Below, one piece after another: positions 6,869-16,172 of a stretch of 49,663 bases of DNA (positions are counted from its first letter, which is position 1; each line of letters opens with the position of its first letter). Source of the DNA: UBA4644 sp964541085 (GTDB lineage Bacteria; Bacillota; Clostridia; Oscillospirales; Butyricicoccaceae). Made by a program: the position numbers and the translations under genes. A model generated the notes under the pieces. It saw nothing but the letters and a program-made list of their open reading frames with translations. It was not told the DNA's origin and made no database searches. Location: positions 1-49,663 of the forward strand of contig CAZIPA010000013.1 of NCBI GenBank assembly GCA_964541085.1, written 5' to 3'.

Positions 6869-7981
6869 ATGTTTTTGAAAAATCCATCGGTATTTGTAAA
6901 CGGCCGGTTCCAGCAGCTGGATGTCACCGTGGAAAACGGCAGAATCACGGCGCTGGGCCAGTCGAAGGAGACGGGCACGGACTGCACCGGTCTGCTGCTG
7001 CTGCCCGGTCTGGTGGATCTCCATACCCACGGCTGCGGCGGCTTTGACTTTGACCATGCAGACGCTGCCCAGCTGATCCACATCGAAAACACCTATCTCA
7101 CCCACGGCATTACCACCGTACTGGCCACGCTGATGACCAATCCGGAGGAGGTGCTGCTGGCGGCGGCGGAACGCTGCGGCAGGGCCTGTGGCCGTGTGTT
7201 TCAGGGACTGTATCTGGAGGGCCCCTTCTTCGGCCCGGAGAAAAAGGGTGCCCACCGCACCGACTGTCTCCGTTCGGTGGATGAAGCGCTGCTGGATGCG
7301 CTGGACAAGGCTTCCGGCGGACGCATTCGCCTGATTGCCATTGATCCCTGTCTGCCCGGTGCGCTGGAGCTCATTGCAAAGCGCCGGGACAAACGGTTTT
7401 CGCTGGCGCACACACCGGCCACCTATGCACAGGCGCAGGCGGGCTTTGCTGCGGGAGCCGGACAGGTGACCCATCTCTTCAACGCCATGAACGGTCTGCA
7501 TCATCGGGAGCCGGGACTGGTGGGGGCTGCGCTGGCGGGAGACTGCTTTGCGGAGGTCATCTGCGACGGCATCCACATTCATCCCGCCGTGCTGAAAACA
7601 GCCTTTGCCGCTCTGGGCAAACGGGGACTGATTATTTCCGATTCCATGTCCGCCTGCGGTCTGTCTGACGGGGAATATATGCTGGGCGGCCAGCAGGTTT
7701 ATGTCCGTGGCCGCCGGGCGACGCTGGAGGACGGTACCATCGCGGGCTCCGTCACCTTCCAGTGGGAGGGCATGGCCCAGCTGGCAGCTGCCGGTGTGCC
7801 GCTGGAGCAGGCCGTTTCCGCCGCGACGGAGGTTCCCGCTGCCGCTGCCGGGCTGTCGGACATCTGCGGCCGCATTGCCCCGGGAATGCCCGCCGATCTC
7901 TGTCTGTGTACGCCGGAACTGAAGCTTTTGCAGGTGTGGAAGGCAGGTGCGCCCTGTCTGCCCGGGAAAGGGGCGCTCTGA
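6869..7981 (+). CDS. nagA: N-acetylglucosamine-6-phosphate deacetylase
   Basis: 370 residues; removes acetate from GlcNAc-6-P to give glucosamine-6-P, the committed step in amino-sugar use and wall recycling. It is an amidohydrolase with H52 and H54 (DLHTHGCGG), metal-ligand E117 (LYLEGPFF), H181 (LAHTPA), H202 (VTHLFNAMN), H211/H212 and the catalytic D258 (IISDSMSA). The frame is open far upstream into pepT, but AGGAGG at 6856-6861 sets the start at 6869. nagB is not in the window. The MFS gene starts three bases after the stop, which suggests that the transporter handles the substrate or a product. Confidence 0.95.
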   Translation: MFLKNPSVFVNGRFQQLDVTVENGRITALGQSKETGTDCTGLLLLPGLVDLHTHGCGGFDFDHADAAQLIHIENTYLTHGITTVLATLMTNPEEVLLAAAERCGRACGRVFQGLYLEGPFFGPEKKGAHRTDCLRSVDEALLDALDKASGGRIRLIAIDPCLPGALELIAKRRDKRFSLAHTPATYAQAQAGFAAGAGQVTHLFNAMNGLHHREPGLVGAALAGDCFAEVICDGIHIHPAVLKTAFAALGKRGLIISDSMSACGLSDGEYMLGGQQVYVRGRRATLEDGTIAGSVTFQWEGMAQLAAAGVPLEQAVSAATEVPAAAAGLSDICGRIAPGMPADLCLCTPELKLLQVWKAGAPCLPGKGAL

Positions 7982-7984
7982 TTC

Positions 7985-9181
7985 ATGGAACGGCATCCCT
8001 CACCACTGCACATTGAGGTCAATTATGCCGCCGTGCAGGGGAGCTATTGTGCGGGCAACTGCGCCCTGACCACCTTTACGGCCGTGTTTCTCACATGGAA
8101 GGGCTTTTCCGACAGCCAGATCGGCTATACCACGGCGCTGATCTACGGTGCGACCATGGCCCTTCAGCTGCTGGTGGCATCCTATACGGACAGGCATCCC
8201 TCGCTGGCGCTGCGGCGGGCCATTGCGCTGCTTTCGCTGGTGTCCTTTGCGCTGGCGGCGCTGCTGTGTCTGCTGCCCCTGCCGCTGCTGCTGATGATGA
8301 CCGCCTATACCTTTGCCTGTGCGGTGGACAACAGCCGTGCGTCCCTGCTGACGGCGGTGATGATGCAATATCTCAACGCCGGGATCCCCGTGCGCTACGG
8401 TTGGCCCCGGGGCGTAGGCTCCATTTCCTATGCGCTGATGGCGGCGCTGCTGGGCACGCTGATGGAGCGCTTCAGCCCGGGCATTCTGCTGCCCTTCTTT
8501 CTGGTGCTGAATCTGGTCAGCATCCTCTTTCTGCTGCTGATGCCACCGGCGGAAAACCGGCCCCTGCCGCCCCGCCCCGCAAAACAGGATTCCTATCTGC
8601 GAATGCTGCGGGACAATCCGGCGCTGACGCTGCTGCTGTGCGCGGCGGCTCTGTCTGCCATGGGACAATGCTGCGCCTCCACCTATCTGGTGCGGGTGGT
8701 GGAATCGCTGGGCGGCAGTGAACAGGAGCTGGGCCTTGCCATTCTGCTGCAATCCGGCGTGGAGCTGCCCGCCATGCTGCTGTCCTCCCGGCTGCTGCGG
8801 AAATGGTCTCCCCGGCAGCTGCTGACTTTTTCCTTTTTTGCCACAGCGGGAAAGCTGGTGCTCATCCGCTTTTCCACCAGCCTGACCATGCTGTATCTGG
8901 TGCTGCTCACCTCGGTATGCTGCTTTGGCATTTACGGCTTTGCCTCGGTGCTGTTTGCCAACAGTCTGGTGCCGGAGGAGCAGTGCATCCGGGCGCAATC
9001 GCTGCTGGCCCTGAGCTATACCTCCGGACTGGGCGGCATTTTGGGAAACCTGCTGGGCGGCACACTGATTCAGCGGATCGGGCTGCGGCCGCTGCTGCTG
9101 ATCTCGGCCCTGCTGTGTACCTGCGGCGCAGCGGTCATGCTGCTGTGTGTGCGGCAGCACAGGAAAATACAGAAAACATAA
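7985..9181 (+). CDS. MFS transporter, MFS_1-like family
   Basis: 398 residues with about 12 membrane segments in two halves split by a loop near 185-200 (PPAENRPLPPRPAKQDS). The N-half has the pattern '...R.GWPRGVGSISYALMA', the conserved R-x-x-G-S motif of the LacY/nucleoside-permease-like MFS_1_like group. Substrate is not readable from sequence; coupling to nagA (three bases apart, GAAAGGGG as ribosome binding site) suggests an amino sugar or a related compound. It ends at a strong bidirectional terminator. Confidence 0.8.
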   Translation: MERHPSPLHIEVNYAAVQGSYCAGNCALTTFTAVFLTWKGFSDSQIGYTTALIYGATMALQLLVASYTDRHPSLALRRAIALLSLVSFALAALLCLLPLPLLLMMTAYTFACAVDNSRASLLTAVMMQYLNAGIPVRYGWPRGVGSISYALMAALLGTLMERFSPGILLPFFLVLNLVSILFLLLMPPAENRPLPPRPAKQDSYLRMLRDNPALTLLLCAAALSAMGQCCASTYLVRVVESLGGSEQELGLAILLQSGVELPAMLLSSRLLRKWSPRQLLTFSFFATAGKLVLIRFSTSLTMLYLVLLTSVCCFGIYGFASVLFANSLVPEEQCIRAQSLLALSYTSGLGGILGNLLGGTLIQRIGLRPLLLISALLCTCGAAVMLLCVRQHRKIQKT

Positions 9182-9199
9182 TTTATACGCACAGAAAAA

Positions 9200-9229
9200 G
9201 GCACCCCGTCTGGGGTGCCTTAACTTTTT
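9200..9229. terminator. Bidirectional terminator
   Basis: GGCACCCC-GTCT-GGGGTGCC (9200-9219) is followed by TTAACTTTTT on the forward strand and by TTTTTCTG on the reverse strand. It ends both the MFS gene and the convergent permease gene. Confidence 0.9.
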
Positions 9230-9235
9230 GCTCAA

Positions 9236-11206
9236 TTATTCTTTCGTCCCCAGCAGCAGCATGGGGGATTTTTTGCTTTCGTTTGCGAAGCAGATGAGCA
9301 TGGCAAGGATGAGTGTCAGCGAAATTCCCGCCCAGGTGAAGATGGGGAAGAGGGGATTTTCCTGCTCCAGATAGGTGAAGGCTTCCGCTTCCTCGTCCGC
9401 ATCGGCCAAAGTTGCGGAAAAGCTGGGGTCAGAGCGGTTTTCGGCGGCGGTTTCCAGAATGCTTTGGGTGACGCTGGCGGAGATTTTCTGTCCTGCAAAA
9501 GCGCCTGCACCAGCACCCAAAATGCAAACCAGCAGCACGGCGAAGAGCAGCAGCACCGCCACCTGACGCTTGCTCATGCCGATGGCACGGAAGGCGGCAA
9601 TCTGGCGTTTGTTCTGCACCGTGTATAAAACTGCGAAAGCCACCACGGTGAGCAGCGCCGTCAGGCCGGAGAGGACTAAAATCAGCTTGCTGATTTGCGA
9701 CAGGCTCTCCAATCCGGGGGCCAGCTGGCTGAGATTGTGGTCGTACACAGTCACATTCATGGTGTAGCCGGTGTCCTGTTTTGCCGTCAGGCCGGAGCTT
9801 TCCAATGCCGCCTGAAAATCCAAAAGCTTTTTCGGATTGATCCACAAAGTTGTGTTGTTCTCAGAAAGCTTCGGCGTGGGCTGGTTTGCCACGGAATTGG
9901 AGGGGATGTAGACATTCATGAAGTAGACGCCTTTGCCGTCGGTGTTTTCGTAGAAATTTTTGTGGTTTCCAGAGGATTCCCGGCCAAAGCCGACCATGCC
10001 GTCGTAAATACCAACAATTTCATATTCACCCTGATCGAAAATATGCATGGATGGGAAGTCATGGTATGCAGAAGGATAGATCGCCTCGTTCGGTTGGTAA
10101 ATCGGCGAAGACTCGATCGCTTCCTGCCGACAGGAGGAATGCTGCATATAGTCTCCGGCGGTGTAGAGATACCTGCACGGATAAAAACTCATATTCAGCA
10201 TATCGCCCAGTGTCCAGCCCATTTCCTGTGCCATAGCAGCGCTGACAAGACAAACCTTTGCGCCAGAGGCAATTTCTTCTTCTGTGAACTCCCGGCCCTC
10301 GCTGACCCAGACCCGGTTTTCGCTAAAGGCTTCGATTCCATCCAACCGGTTCACCGTTACAGCAGTCAAAGAATAGGCGGTATATTCCGCAGCCTCTGCG
10401 ATTTGCCGATAGTAATCTCCCATCTCTGTCTGCCAGAAGCCGTCATGATTTTCTGCTATAGGTGCAAATGCTGTCGGCCACATACCGCATTTCTGCGTAC
10501 AATAGGTTCCATCTTTTCCTACATAAAACTGCGGTATCGGATACTCCGCAAGATGATACAGCTCCCAGCCGAGCGTTTGATCCGTCAGAATCATGATGTA
10601 TTCTGTTGCGGGTTCCAATGTATATTCCTGCTCTGTAATGTTGTGAACCGTCAAGCTGCGCTGCACCGATGGCGATGCGTCAGAATCATTGCCCGCCGCC
10701 CAATTTACATATGCGGGTATATTCACTTTTTCCGACTTTGGAATCGTGAATGTCTCATTTCCGGCCAGTACAAAGCTTATTACCGTAGAACTCATACCAT
10801 CATTTCCACTGTTTCGTATGGAAGCACGGGCCAAAGCGGAAGAGGCGTTTGCAATATATGCGCCAAACTGGTTGCGCACATCGTAGTCTATTACTCCTTC
10901 TAATTGTGTCAGCGGTGTAATATCATAGTTTTCCGCTTCACAGGCATAGTAGCCAATAAGATCATCGTTAATGGAGCGCCCGTAAAGCTCCCCATCAGAA
11001 TTGATCGTCCCCTTAAAATCCGGAATCGCTGTCACGGAGAACGCTGTATAGACTGCGCTTAGATTTGCGCTTGCGTATTGATAAAGATTTAGGCCAAGAC
11101 AAAGAAACGCCCCCACCAGAGCAGGAAGCGCAAAATAAAGCACCAGCTTCAGCGGCGTGCGCAGCAGCTGTTTCCAACTCATTCCTGTCAGGTTGGTTCC
11201 CTTCAC
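9236..11206 (-). CDS. FtsX-like ABC transporter permease without its ATPase
   Basis: 656 residues: one membrane segment near the N-terminus (about 19-42), a ~470-residue external domain resembling the MacB periplasmic core, then three C-terminal membrane segments with the FtsX signature (YTVQNKRQIAAFRAIGMSKRQ in the loop between the first two). Family members export peptides, sense antibiotics or transmit force. No ATPase gene adjoins it, so it must use one encoded elsewhere, or it is an orphan. The start is GTG at 11206 with GGGAG upstream; ATG at codon 9 is an alternative. The middle of the gene (about 9900-11150) is markedly richer in A+T than its neighbours, a sign of transfer. It ends at the shared terminator. 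Confidence 0.8.
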   Translation of the reverse strand: MKGTNLTGMSWKQLLRTPLKLVLYFALPALVGAFLCLGLNLYQYASANLSAVYTAFSVTAIPDFKGTINSDGELYGRSINDDLIGYYACEAENYDITPLTQLEGVIDYDVRNQFGAYIANASSALARASIRNSGNDGMSSTVISFVLAGNETFTIPKSEKVNIPAYVNWAAGNDSDASPSVQRSLTVHNITEQEYTLEPATEYIMILTDQTLGWELYHLAEYPIPQFYVGKDGTYCTQKCGMWPTAFAPIAENHDGFWQTEMGDYYRQIAEAAEYTAYSLTAVTVNRLDGIEAFSENRVWVSEGREFTEEEIASGAKVCLVSAAMAQEMGWTLGDMLNMSFYPCRYLYTAGDYMQHSSCRQEAIESSPIYQPNEAIYPSAYHDFPSMHIFDQGEYEIVGIYDGMVGFGRESSGNHKNFYENTDGKGVYFMNVYIPSNSVANQPTPKLSENNTTLWINPKKLLDFQAALESSGLTAKQDTGYTMNVTVYDHNLSQLAPGLESLSQISKLILVLSGLTALLTVVAFAVLYTVQNKRQIAAFRAIGMSKRQVAVLLLFAVLLVCILGAGAGAFAGQKISASVTQSILETAAENRSDPSFSATLADADEEAEAFTYLEQENPLFPIFTWAGISLTLILAMLICFANESKKSPMLLLGTKE

Positions 11207-11257
11207 AGGATCACTCCCTTTCCCGGCGGTTTGCCTTGCGGCATTTTTTGTAAATTT

Positions 11258-11286
11258 ATTGTACGGGATTTCTGCCTGTCTGTCAA
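11258..11286 (-). promoter_or_regulatory. Near-consensus promoter of the FtsX-like gene
   Basis: Reverse strand: TTGACA (11281-11286), 17-base spacer, TACAAT (11258-11263). One of the best promoters in the window. Confidence 0.8.
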
Positions 11287-11362
11287 GCTGCCGCCGGGTA
11301 CAAAGCCGCGGCTTTTGCCGAAAAATTTACACGCCGGTGATGCAAAGGGGCGCGGACTGTGG

Positions 11363-11368
11363 TATAAT
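11363..11368 (+). promoter_or_regulatory. Extended -10 promoter of the 496-residue gene
   Basis: TGGTATAAT is a perfect -10 with an extended TG element. The -35 region (ATGCAA/TGCAAA) is poor. The ATG follows 24 bases later. Confidence 0.6.
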
Positions 11369-11391
11369 GACGGCAGTGAGGTGAGGTTTGT

Positions 11392-12882
11392 ATGAAAATC
11401 ACGCTGGAACAGCTCCGGCAAAGCGGCCTGAAGCTGTCTGCGCTGGGACTGGCGATGGAGGGAGAAATGCCCCTTTATTACTGTACGCCCCGGGATGCGG
11501 ATATTTTTGGCAGCGCCGGCGTGGACGGTATTCATTATTGCACCGTGCCCGGCTTTGGAGAGATGATTTTTGCCGTCAGTCCCATGAACTTTGGCGACTG
11601 TGTGCATCCCATTGCCCGGGATGTGGAGGAGCTGCTGCGGCTGCTGCTGGCCTGCGGCGATATGGCGGCGGTGGAGCAGTGCTATGGCTGGGACGGGGAA
11701 CAGTTCCGGGCTTTTCTGCTGGACAATCCGCCCACGGAGGAGCAGAAGGCGGTGCTGGAGGCCCTCGGGCGCACCTTTTCGCTGGAGCCGGAGGAGGATC
11801 CCTTCCGCTGTATCCAAAGCTTGCAGCGGGATTTTGACCTGTCCCAAATTCCCTATACCGATGACTATTATGACCTGGACATGAACCCGGCTGCCCCGCC
11901 CCGGCCCCAGCCCTGGCAGGTGACTTTTTCCGGAAATTACTGGGGCGGAAACGGCGAGCCGGGAGAGGAGCTTTCGGTGGAGCGGCACTTTGTCTGGGGC
12001 GGCCAGCGCTGGTATGTGCCTGCGGTGTATCTCTGCCCGGAGGGCATTGTGGTGGAATATCTGCTGGAGGAGGAGCCGGAACGGGTGCGGGCTTTTCTGG
12101 ACAAATGGCAGCCCCGGGAGCAGAGCGGCCAGCTTTCCCGGGAGGAACGGCGGCAGCTGGAGGAGGAAAATCCCCTGTCCCTGCGCTTTCGCAGCAGTCT
12201 GCTGTGTGACGGCGAGACACTGAAGCAAAAGCGGGGCTGCGGCGGCAGCTGGCTGACGGAAAGCTGTCTGGATGCGGGCATCCGGAACGAGCCGGAGCTT
12301 TCTGCCGTGGTGGAGCATTATGGCCTGTCCCGGGAACGGTGCTGGGGAATGTATCGGGTCGCCTATCCGAGGGCGAAGCAGGGCCGTCCCGGCGCTCTGT
12401 CCGTCACCCTGTGCCGGGAGGAACGGCGCACCCCGGGGCCGCGGTTTGTGACCCCGGCGGCGGGAGAATCCCTTGTGCTGACCCATCCCCGCACGGGACA
12501 GTCCTATGTGCTGACGGTGCAGGAGACGGAGGCGCAGACGATGGATCTGTCCTTTTTGCAGGATGCGGCGGTGGAATATCCGTCTCATATGCTGTGTATG
12601 TGCTATACGCTGGAGCCGGACGCGCAGGAGCGTGTGCTGCGGATCGAGGACTGTCTGGAAAATGATCCGCCCCGTCCCAGACCCGGCAGACCGGCACCGG
12701 ACGGCCCCTCGGCCATTGGTATCATCGGCGGGGCAAGCCGGCCCACGGCGCTGGGAGAACCGGAGGAACCCCGCCGTCATGTGGTCTTTTCCGCCCTGCA
12801 TTTTACCCCGGTGGAGCAGGTGCAGTGGCAGGTGCGCTTTTTTGACCGCCCGGTGGAGGATATCACGACAGCGCTGCTGTAA
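11392..12882 (+). CDS. Protein of unknown function, 496 residues
   Basis: I do not recognise this family. It has no signal peptide or membrane segment and is acidic and tryptophan/tyrosine-rich. Three parts can be seen: an N-terminal region (about 1-165) ending in an acidic D/Y-rich stretch (TDDYYDLD), a central beta-rich region (about 165-400) with SGNYWGGNGEP and HFVWGGQRWYVPAVY and conserved-looking cysteines, and a proline-rich linker (about 425-450, PPRPRPGRPAPDGPS) before a short C-terminal strand region. It has its own promoter and a GTGAGGTGAGG ribosome binding site. Codon use matches the host. It stands alone between a permease and an XRE regulator, so context does not give a function. 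Confidence 0.6.
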   Translation: MKITLEQLRQSGLKLSALGLAMEGEMPLYYCTPRDADIFGSAGVDGIHYCTVPGFGEMIFAVSPMNFGDCVHPIARDVEELLRLLLACGDMAAVEQCYGWDGEQFRAFLLDNPPTEEQKAVLEALGRTFSLEPEEDPFRCIQSLQRDFDLSQIPYTDDYYDLDMNPAAPPRPQPWQVTFSGNYWGGNGEPGEELSVERHFVWGGQRWYVPAVYLCPEGIVVEYLLEEEPERVRAFLDKWQPREQSGQLSREERRQLEEENPLSLRFRSSLLCDGETLKQKRGCGGSWLTESCLDAGIRNEPELSAVVEHYGLSRERCWGMYRVAYPRAKQGRPGALSVTLCREERRTPGPRFVTPAAGESLVLTHPRTGQSYVLTVQETEAQTMDLSFLQDAAVEYPSHMLCMCYTLEPDAQERVLRIEDCLENDPPRPRPGRPAPDGPSAIGIIGGASRPTALGEPEEPRRHVVFSALHFTPVEQVQWQVRFFDRPVEDITTALL

Positions 12883-13018
12883 CCCGAGAATTTTTTCAAT
12901 TTTTCCGAAATTCCCGGAATCTGAGAGAAATTCTGCCGGGCTGGGCTGGTGTTCTCCCTGACGAAACGGTAGAATCAGGGCAAATCACACAGGGCCCGGG
13001 GCCCGGAAGGAGAAGCAT

Positions 13019-14290
13019 ATGGAGAAGAAAACCATCGGCAGTCTGATTGCCGCCCTGCGCAGGGCCAACGGCATGACCCAGCGGGAGCTGGCGGAACGGC
13101 TGAATGTGTCCGATAAAACAGTAAGCCGCTGGGAGCGGGACGAGGGTACGCCGGAGCTGGCGCTGATTCCCGTGCTGGCGGAGATTTTCGGTGTGACCTG
13201 TGACGAGCTGCTGCGGGGAGAGCGCCGTTCGCCGGACAGCCGGGAGACGGAGAATGGGGAGACGGCTGGCACCCAGCGGGGCGAAAAGCAGCGCCGCCGT
13301 CTGCTGAAGCAGGCATTGTCCGACTATCGCAGCCGCAGCTGCATCGTTGTGGGACTGTCCGCGCTGGGACTGCTGGCGGCACTGATCTGCAATCTGGCCT
13401 TTCTGCGGGCATCTCTGGGCTTTCTGGTGGGAGCTGTATTTTTTGCCGCTGCCGCCGTGTGCCAGTATGTTTTCGTCAACCGGGCCTTTCTGGCGGTGGA
13501 GGACAGCGAGCTGGCGGAGGAAGCCCTTGCCGATTATCGCAGGCAGGTGCTGTGTACGGCGCAGAAGACGCTGGGCGTAACGGTGGCCGGTGTGGGCTTT
13601 ACCCTGCCGCTGCTGCCGGTGGATGCCTATCTGGGACTGGGGGCGGACACGCTGCTGCTGTGGGGCTGCATGGGCATGGTGGCGGCGCTGGTGCTGTATG
13701 CCGTGGCGCTGTATTTTGTCAACGGAAGGCTGCTGAAGCAGGAACGCTTTCGTCTGCCGGAACGGGAGGCGGCGGTTTATGCCCGCAGACACCGGCTGAA
13801 GCGGTACTGTGCACTGGGCCTGCTGGCGGCGATGCTGGTGACCGGTGTGCTGCACAGCGTCATGACCAGCATCTGGGGCCCCACCTCCATTGCGGAGGGG
13901 GAAACTTTCACCGATTATGAAAGCTTTGTTGCCTTTATGGAGCAGGAGATGCCGGAAGCCATGCCGGAAGGACAGCTGACAGCACCGCTGGATGAAGTCT
14001 GGTACGATGAATATGGCAATGAGATCAGCGAAGAGCAGGCCGGAACCCGCCAGCTGACGGACAAAAACGGTCAGGTGGTGTGTGAGTATGTGCAGCGGAA
14101 CCGGAGCGTGGTGTCCCTCACCTATACCCCGCAGGACGGAACCGTTCTGCCCATTACCGTCCGTACCCAGGCCCAGCTGGACGCGGCCCGGGACCTTGCC
14201 GCCCGCCGCCATGTGCTGTTTGGCGCCCTCTACGGTGTGGAGACGCTGGCCGCCGTGCTGACCTACGGCATTCTTCGGAAACGGACATAA
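13019..14290 (+). CDS. Membrane-bound XRE-family transcriptional regulator
   Basis: 423 residues. An N-terminal helix-turn-helix of the Cro/CI type (about 5-62, MTQRELAERLNVSDKTVSRW) is followed by a charged linker and about six membrane segments: a pair near 105-150, a pair near 180-235, one near 258-282 and one at the C-terminus (about 398-416). Between the last two lies an external-looking domain (about 283-395). So the DNA-binding domain sits in the cytosol and the C-terminal part could sense something at or outside the membrane. AAGGAG lies just upstream of the ATG. A strong terminator follows, and then the ABC exporter pair, which is a reasonable candidate target. Confidence 0.85.
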   Translation: MEKKTIGSLIAALRRANGMTQRELAERLNVSDKTVSRWERDEGTPELALIPVLAEIFGVTCDELLRGERRSPDSRETENGETAGTQRGEKQRRRLLKQALSDYRSRSCIVVGLSALGLLAALICNLAFLRASLGFLVGAVFFAAAAVCQYVFVNRAFLAVEDSELAEEALADYRRQVLCTAQKTLGVTVAGVGFTLPLLPVDAYLGLGADTLLLWGCMGMVAALVLYAVALYFVNGRLLKQERFRLPEREAAVYARRHRLKRYCALGLLAAMLVTGVLHSVMTSIWGPTSIAEGETFTDYESFVAFMEQEMPEAMPEGQLTAPLDEVWYDEYGNEISEEQAGTRQLTDKNGQVVCEYVQRNRSVVSLTYTPQDGTVLPITVRTQAQLDAARDLAARRHVLFGALYGVETLAAVLTYGILRKRT

Positions 14291-14312
14291 ATGCGCCGGA
14301 AAAATATTCTTC

Positions 14313-14336
14313 AGGGCCCCTCCGGGCCCTTTTTTC
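14313..14336 (+). terminator. Terminator after the XRE regulator
   Basis: AGGGCCC-CTCC-GGGCCCT followed by TTTTTT. Confidence 0.92.
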
Positions 14337-14362
14337 GTTTCAGGAAAGGGGAAAACAAAATC

Positions 14363-14390
14363 TTGCATATGAACGATCTTGTGGTATACT
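14363..14390 (+). promoter_or_regulatory. Promoter of the ABC exporter operon
   Basis: TTGCAT (14363-14368), 16-base spacer, TGGTATACT extended -10 (TATACT at 14385-14390). Confidence 0.75.
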
Positions 14391-14423
14391 ATGCCTGTTA
14401 AGAAACTGAAGGGAGAGAACAAC

Positions 14424-16169
14424 ATGAAACAGCTGTTGCCCTTTTTGCGGCCCTATCGGAAGGAGAGCATTCTGGCACCGCTGTTCAAGCTGCTGGAGGC
14501 GGTGTTTGATCTGCTGGTGCCGCTGGTGGTGGCCAAAATGATCGACACGCCGGAGGACAGCCGGGGCGGTGTTTTCGGCTGGTTTGCGGTGCTGCTGCTG
14601 ATGGCGGCGGTGGGTCTGGGCTGCACGGTGGTGGCGCAGTTTTACGCGGCCCGGGCCAGCACCGGTGTGGCTGCCAGCCTGCGGCAGACGCTGTTTGACC
14701 GGGTGCAGGGCTTTTCCTTTTCCACGCTGGACAGGCTGGGCAGCGATACCCTCATTACCCGCCTGACGGACGATGTAAATCAGGTGCAGAACGGCCTGAA
14801 TATGGGTCTGCGGCTGCTGATGCGCAGCCCCTTTATCGTGCTGGGCTCCATGGTGATGGCCTTTACCATTGACACCCGCTGCGCGCTGATTTTTGCCGTG
14901 ACCATTCCTATTTTGTTTGCGGCGGTCTTTTTCATCATGCAGGTGAGCATTCCCCTGTTTGGCAGGGCCCAGTCCGGTCTGGACAGGGTGACGGCGGCCA
15001 CCCGGGAAAATCTCACCGGTGTGCGGGTGATCCGTGCCTTTTGCCGGGAGGAGCAGTCGGTGGAGGAGTTTGAAAGCAGCTCCCGGGAGCTGACCCGGCT
15101 GAATCTGCTGGTGGGCAGACTTTCCGCCCTGCTGAATCCCCTGACCTATGTGCTCATCAATCTGGCTGCCGTGGTGCTCATCCGGCAGGCGGCGGTGCAG
15201 GTGCAGCTGGGTCAGCTGCCCCAGGGTCAGGTGGTGGCGCTGTATAACTATATGCTCCAGATCATTGTGGAGCTGGTCAAGCTGGCATCCCTGATTATCA
15301 CCCTGAACAAGGCCGTGGCCTGTGCCCGGCGGACGGCCTCTGTGCTGAGTCTGCCGCCGGAGGGCAAGGAGCCGGAGCGCACACCGGAAGCGCCGGAAAC
15401 GGCGGAGGCCGTGACCTTCCGGGATGTGACCTTTACCTATCCGGGGGCGGCTGCGCCCAGCCTTTCCCACATCAGCTTTTCCGCGAAAAAGGGCCAGACG
15501 GTGGGCGTTATCGGCGGCACGGGCAGCGGAAAATCCACGCTGATGCAGCTCATTCCCCGGTTTTACACCCCGGAGGAGGGCAGCGTGCTGGTGCAGGGCA
15601 TGGATGTGCAGACCCTGCCCCGGCAGAGTCTGTGCGAAAAAATCGGCGTTGTGCCCCAGCGGGCGGCGCTGGTGCGGGGAAGCATCCGGGACAACCTGAA
15701 ATGGGGCGGCGAAAACGCCTCGGAGGAACAGCTCTGGCAGGCGCTGGAGGTGGCGCAGGCCCGGGAGATGGTGGAACAGAAGCCCGGCGGACTGGATTTT
15801 CTGCTGGAGCAGAACGGCGGCAATCTGTCCGGCGGACAGAAGCAGCGGCTGACCATTGCCCGCGCGCTGGTAAGTCAGCCGGAGATTCTCATTCTGGACG
15901 ACAGCTCCAGCGCACTGGATTTTGCCACAGACGCGGCTCTGCGTCACGCACTGAAGGGGCTCCATGGGGCAGTTACCACCTTTCTGGTGTCTCAGCGGAT
16001 CGCCTGTGTGCGGCAGGCCGATCTGATTCTGGTGCTGGACAACGGCAGACTGGCCGGTTCCGGCACCCATGAGCAGCTGATGGAGGGCTGTCAGGTCTAT
16101 CAGGAAATCTATTATTCCCAGTTTCCGGAAGAGCGCCCCGCCGGGGGAAGCTGCCGGGAGGAGGTGTGA
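14424..16169 (+). CDS. ABC exporter half-transporter, degenerate ATP-site subunit
   Basis: 581 residues: six-helix type I exporter domain (about 1-305) then a nucleotide-binding domain. Walker A GGTGSGKST is at about 364-372 and the signature LSGGQ at 468-472 is normal. The Walker B catalytic glutamate is aspartate (ILILDD, D493), and the H-loop histidine is glutamine (VSQR, Q524). These two changes mark the degenerate-site subunit of heterodimeric exporters such as BmrCD or TM287/288. The partner follows three bases after the stop. The start is set by GGGAGAG at 14411; the frame is open further upstream but lacks a ribosome binding site there. Substrate (drug, lipid or peptide) cannot be inferred. 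Confidence 0.93.
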   Translation: MKQLLPFLRPYRKESILAPLFKLLEAVFDLLVPLVVAKMIDTPEDSRGGVFGWFAVLLLMAAVGLGCTVVAQFYAARASTGVAASLRQTLFDRVQGFSFSTLDRLGSDTLITRLTDDVNQVQNGLNMGLRLLMRSPFIVLGSMVMAFTIDTRCALIFAVTIPILFAAVFFIMQVSIPLFGRAQSGLDRVTAATRENLTGVRVIRAFCREEQSVEEFESSSRELTRLNLLVGRLSALLNPLTYVLINLAAVVLIRQAAVQVQLGQLPQGQVVALYNYMLQIIVELVKLASLIITLNKAVACARRTASVLSLPPEGKEPERTPEAPETAEAVTFRDVTFTYPGAAAPSLSHISFSAKKGQTVGVIGGTGSGKSTLMQLIPRFYTPEEGSVLVQGMDVQTLPRQSLCEKIGVVPQRAALVRGSIRDNLKWGGENASEEQLWQALEVAQAREMVEQKPGGLDFLLEQNGGNLSGGQKQRLTIARALVSQPEILILDDSSSALDFATDAALRHALKGLHGAVTTFLVSQRIACVRQADLILVLDNGRLAGSGTHEQLMEGCQVYQEIYYSQFPEERPAGGSCREEV

Positions 16170-16172
16170 GCC

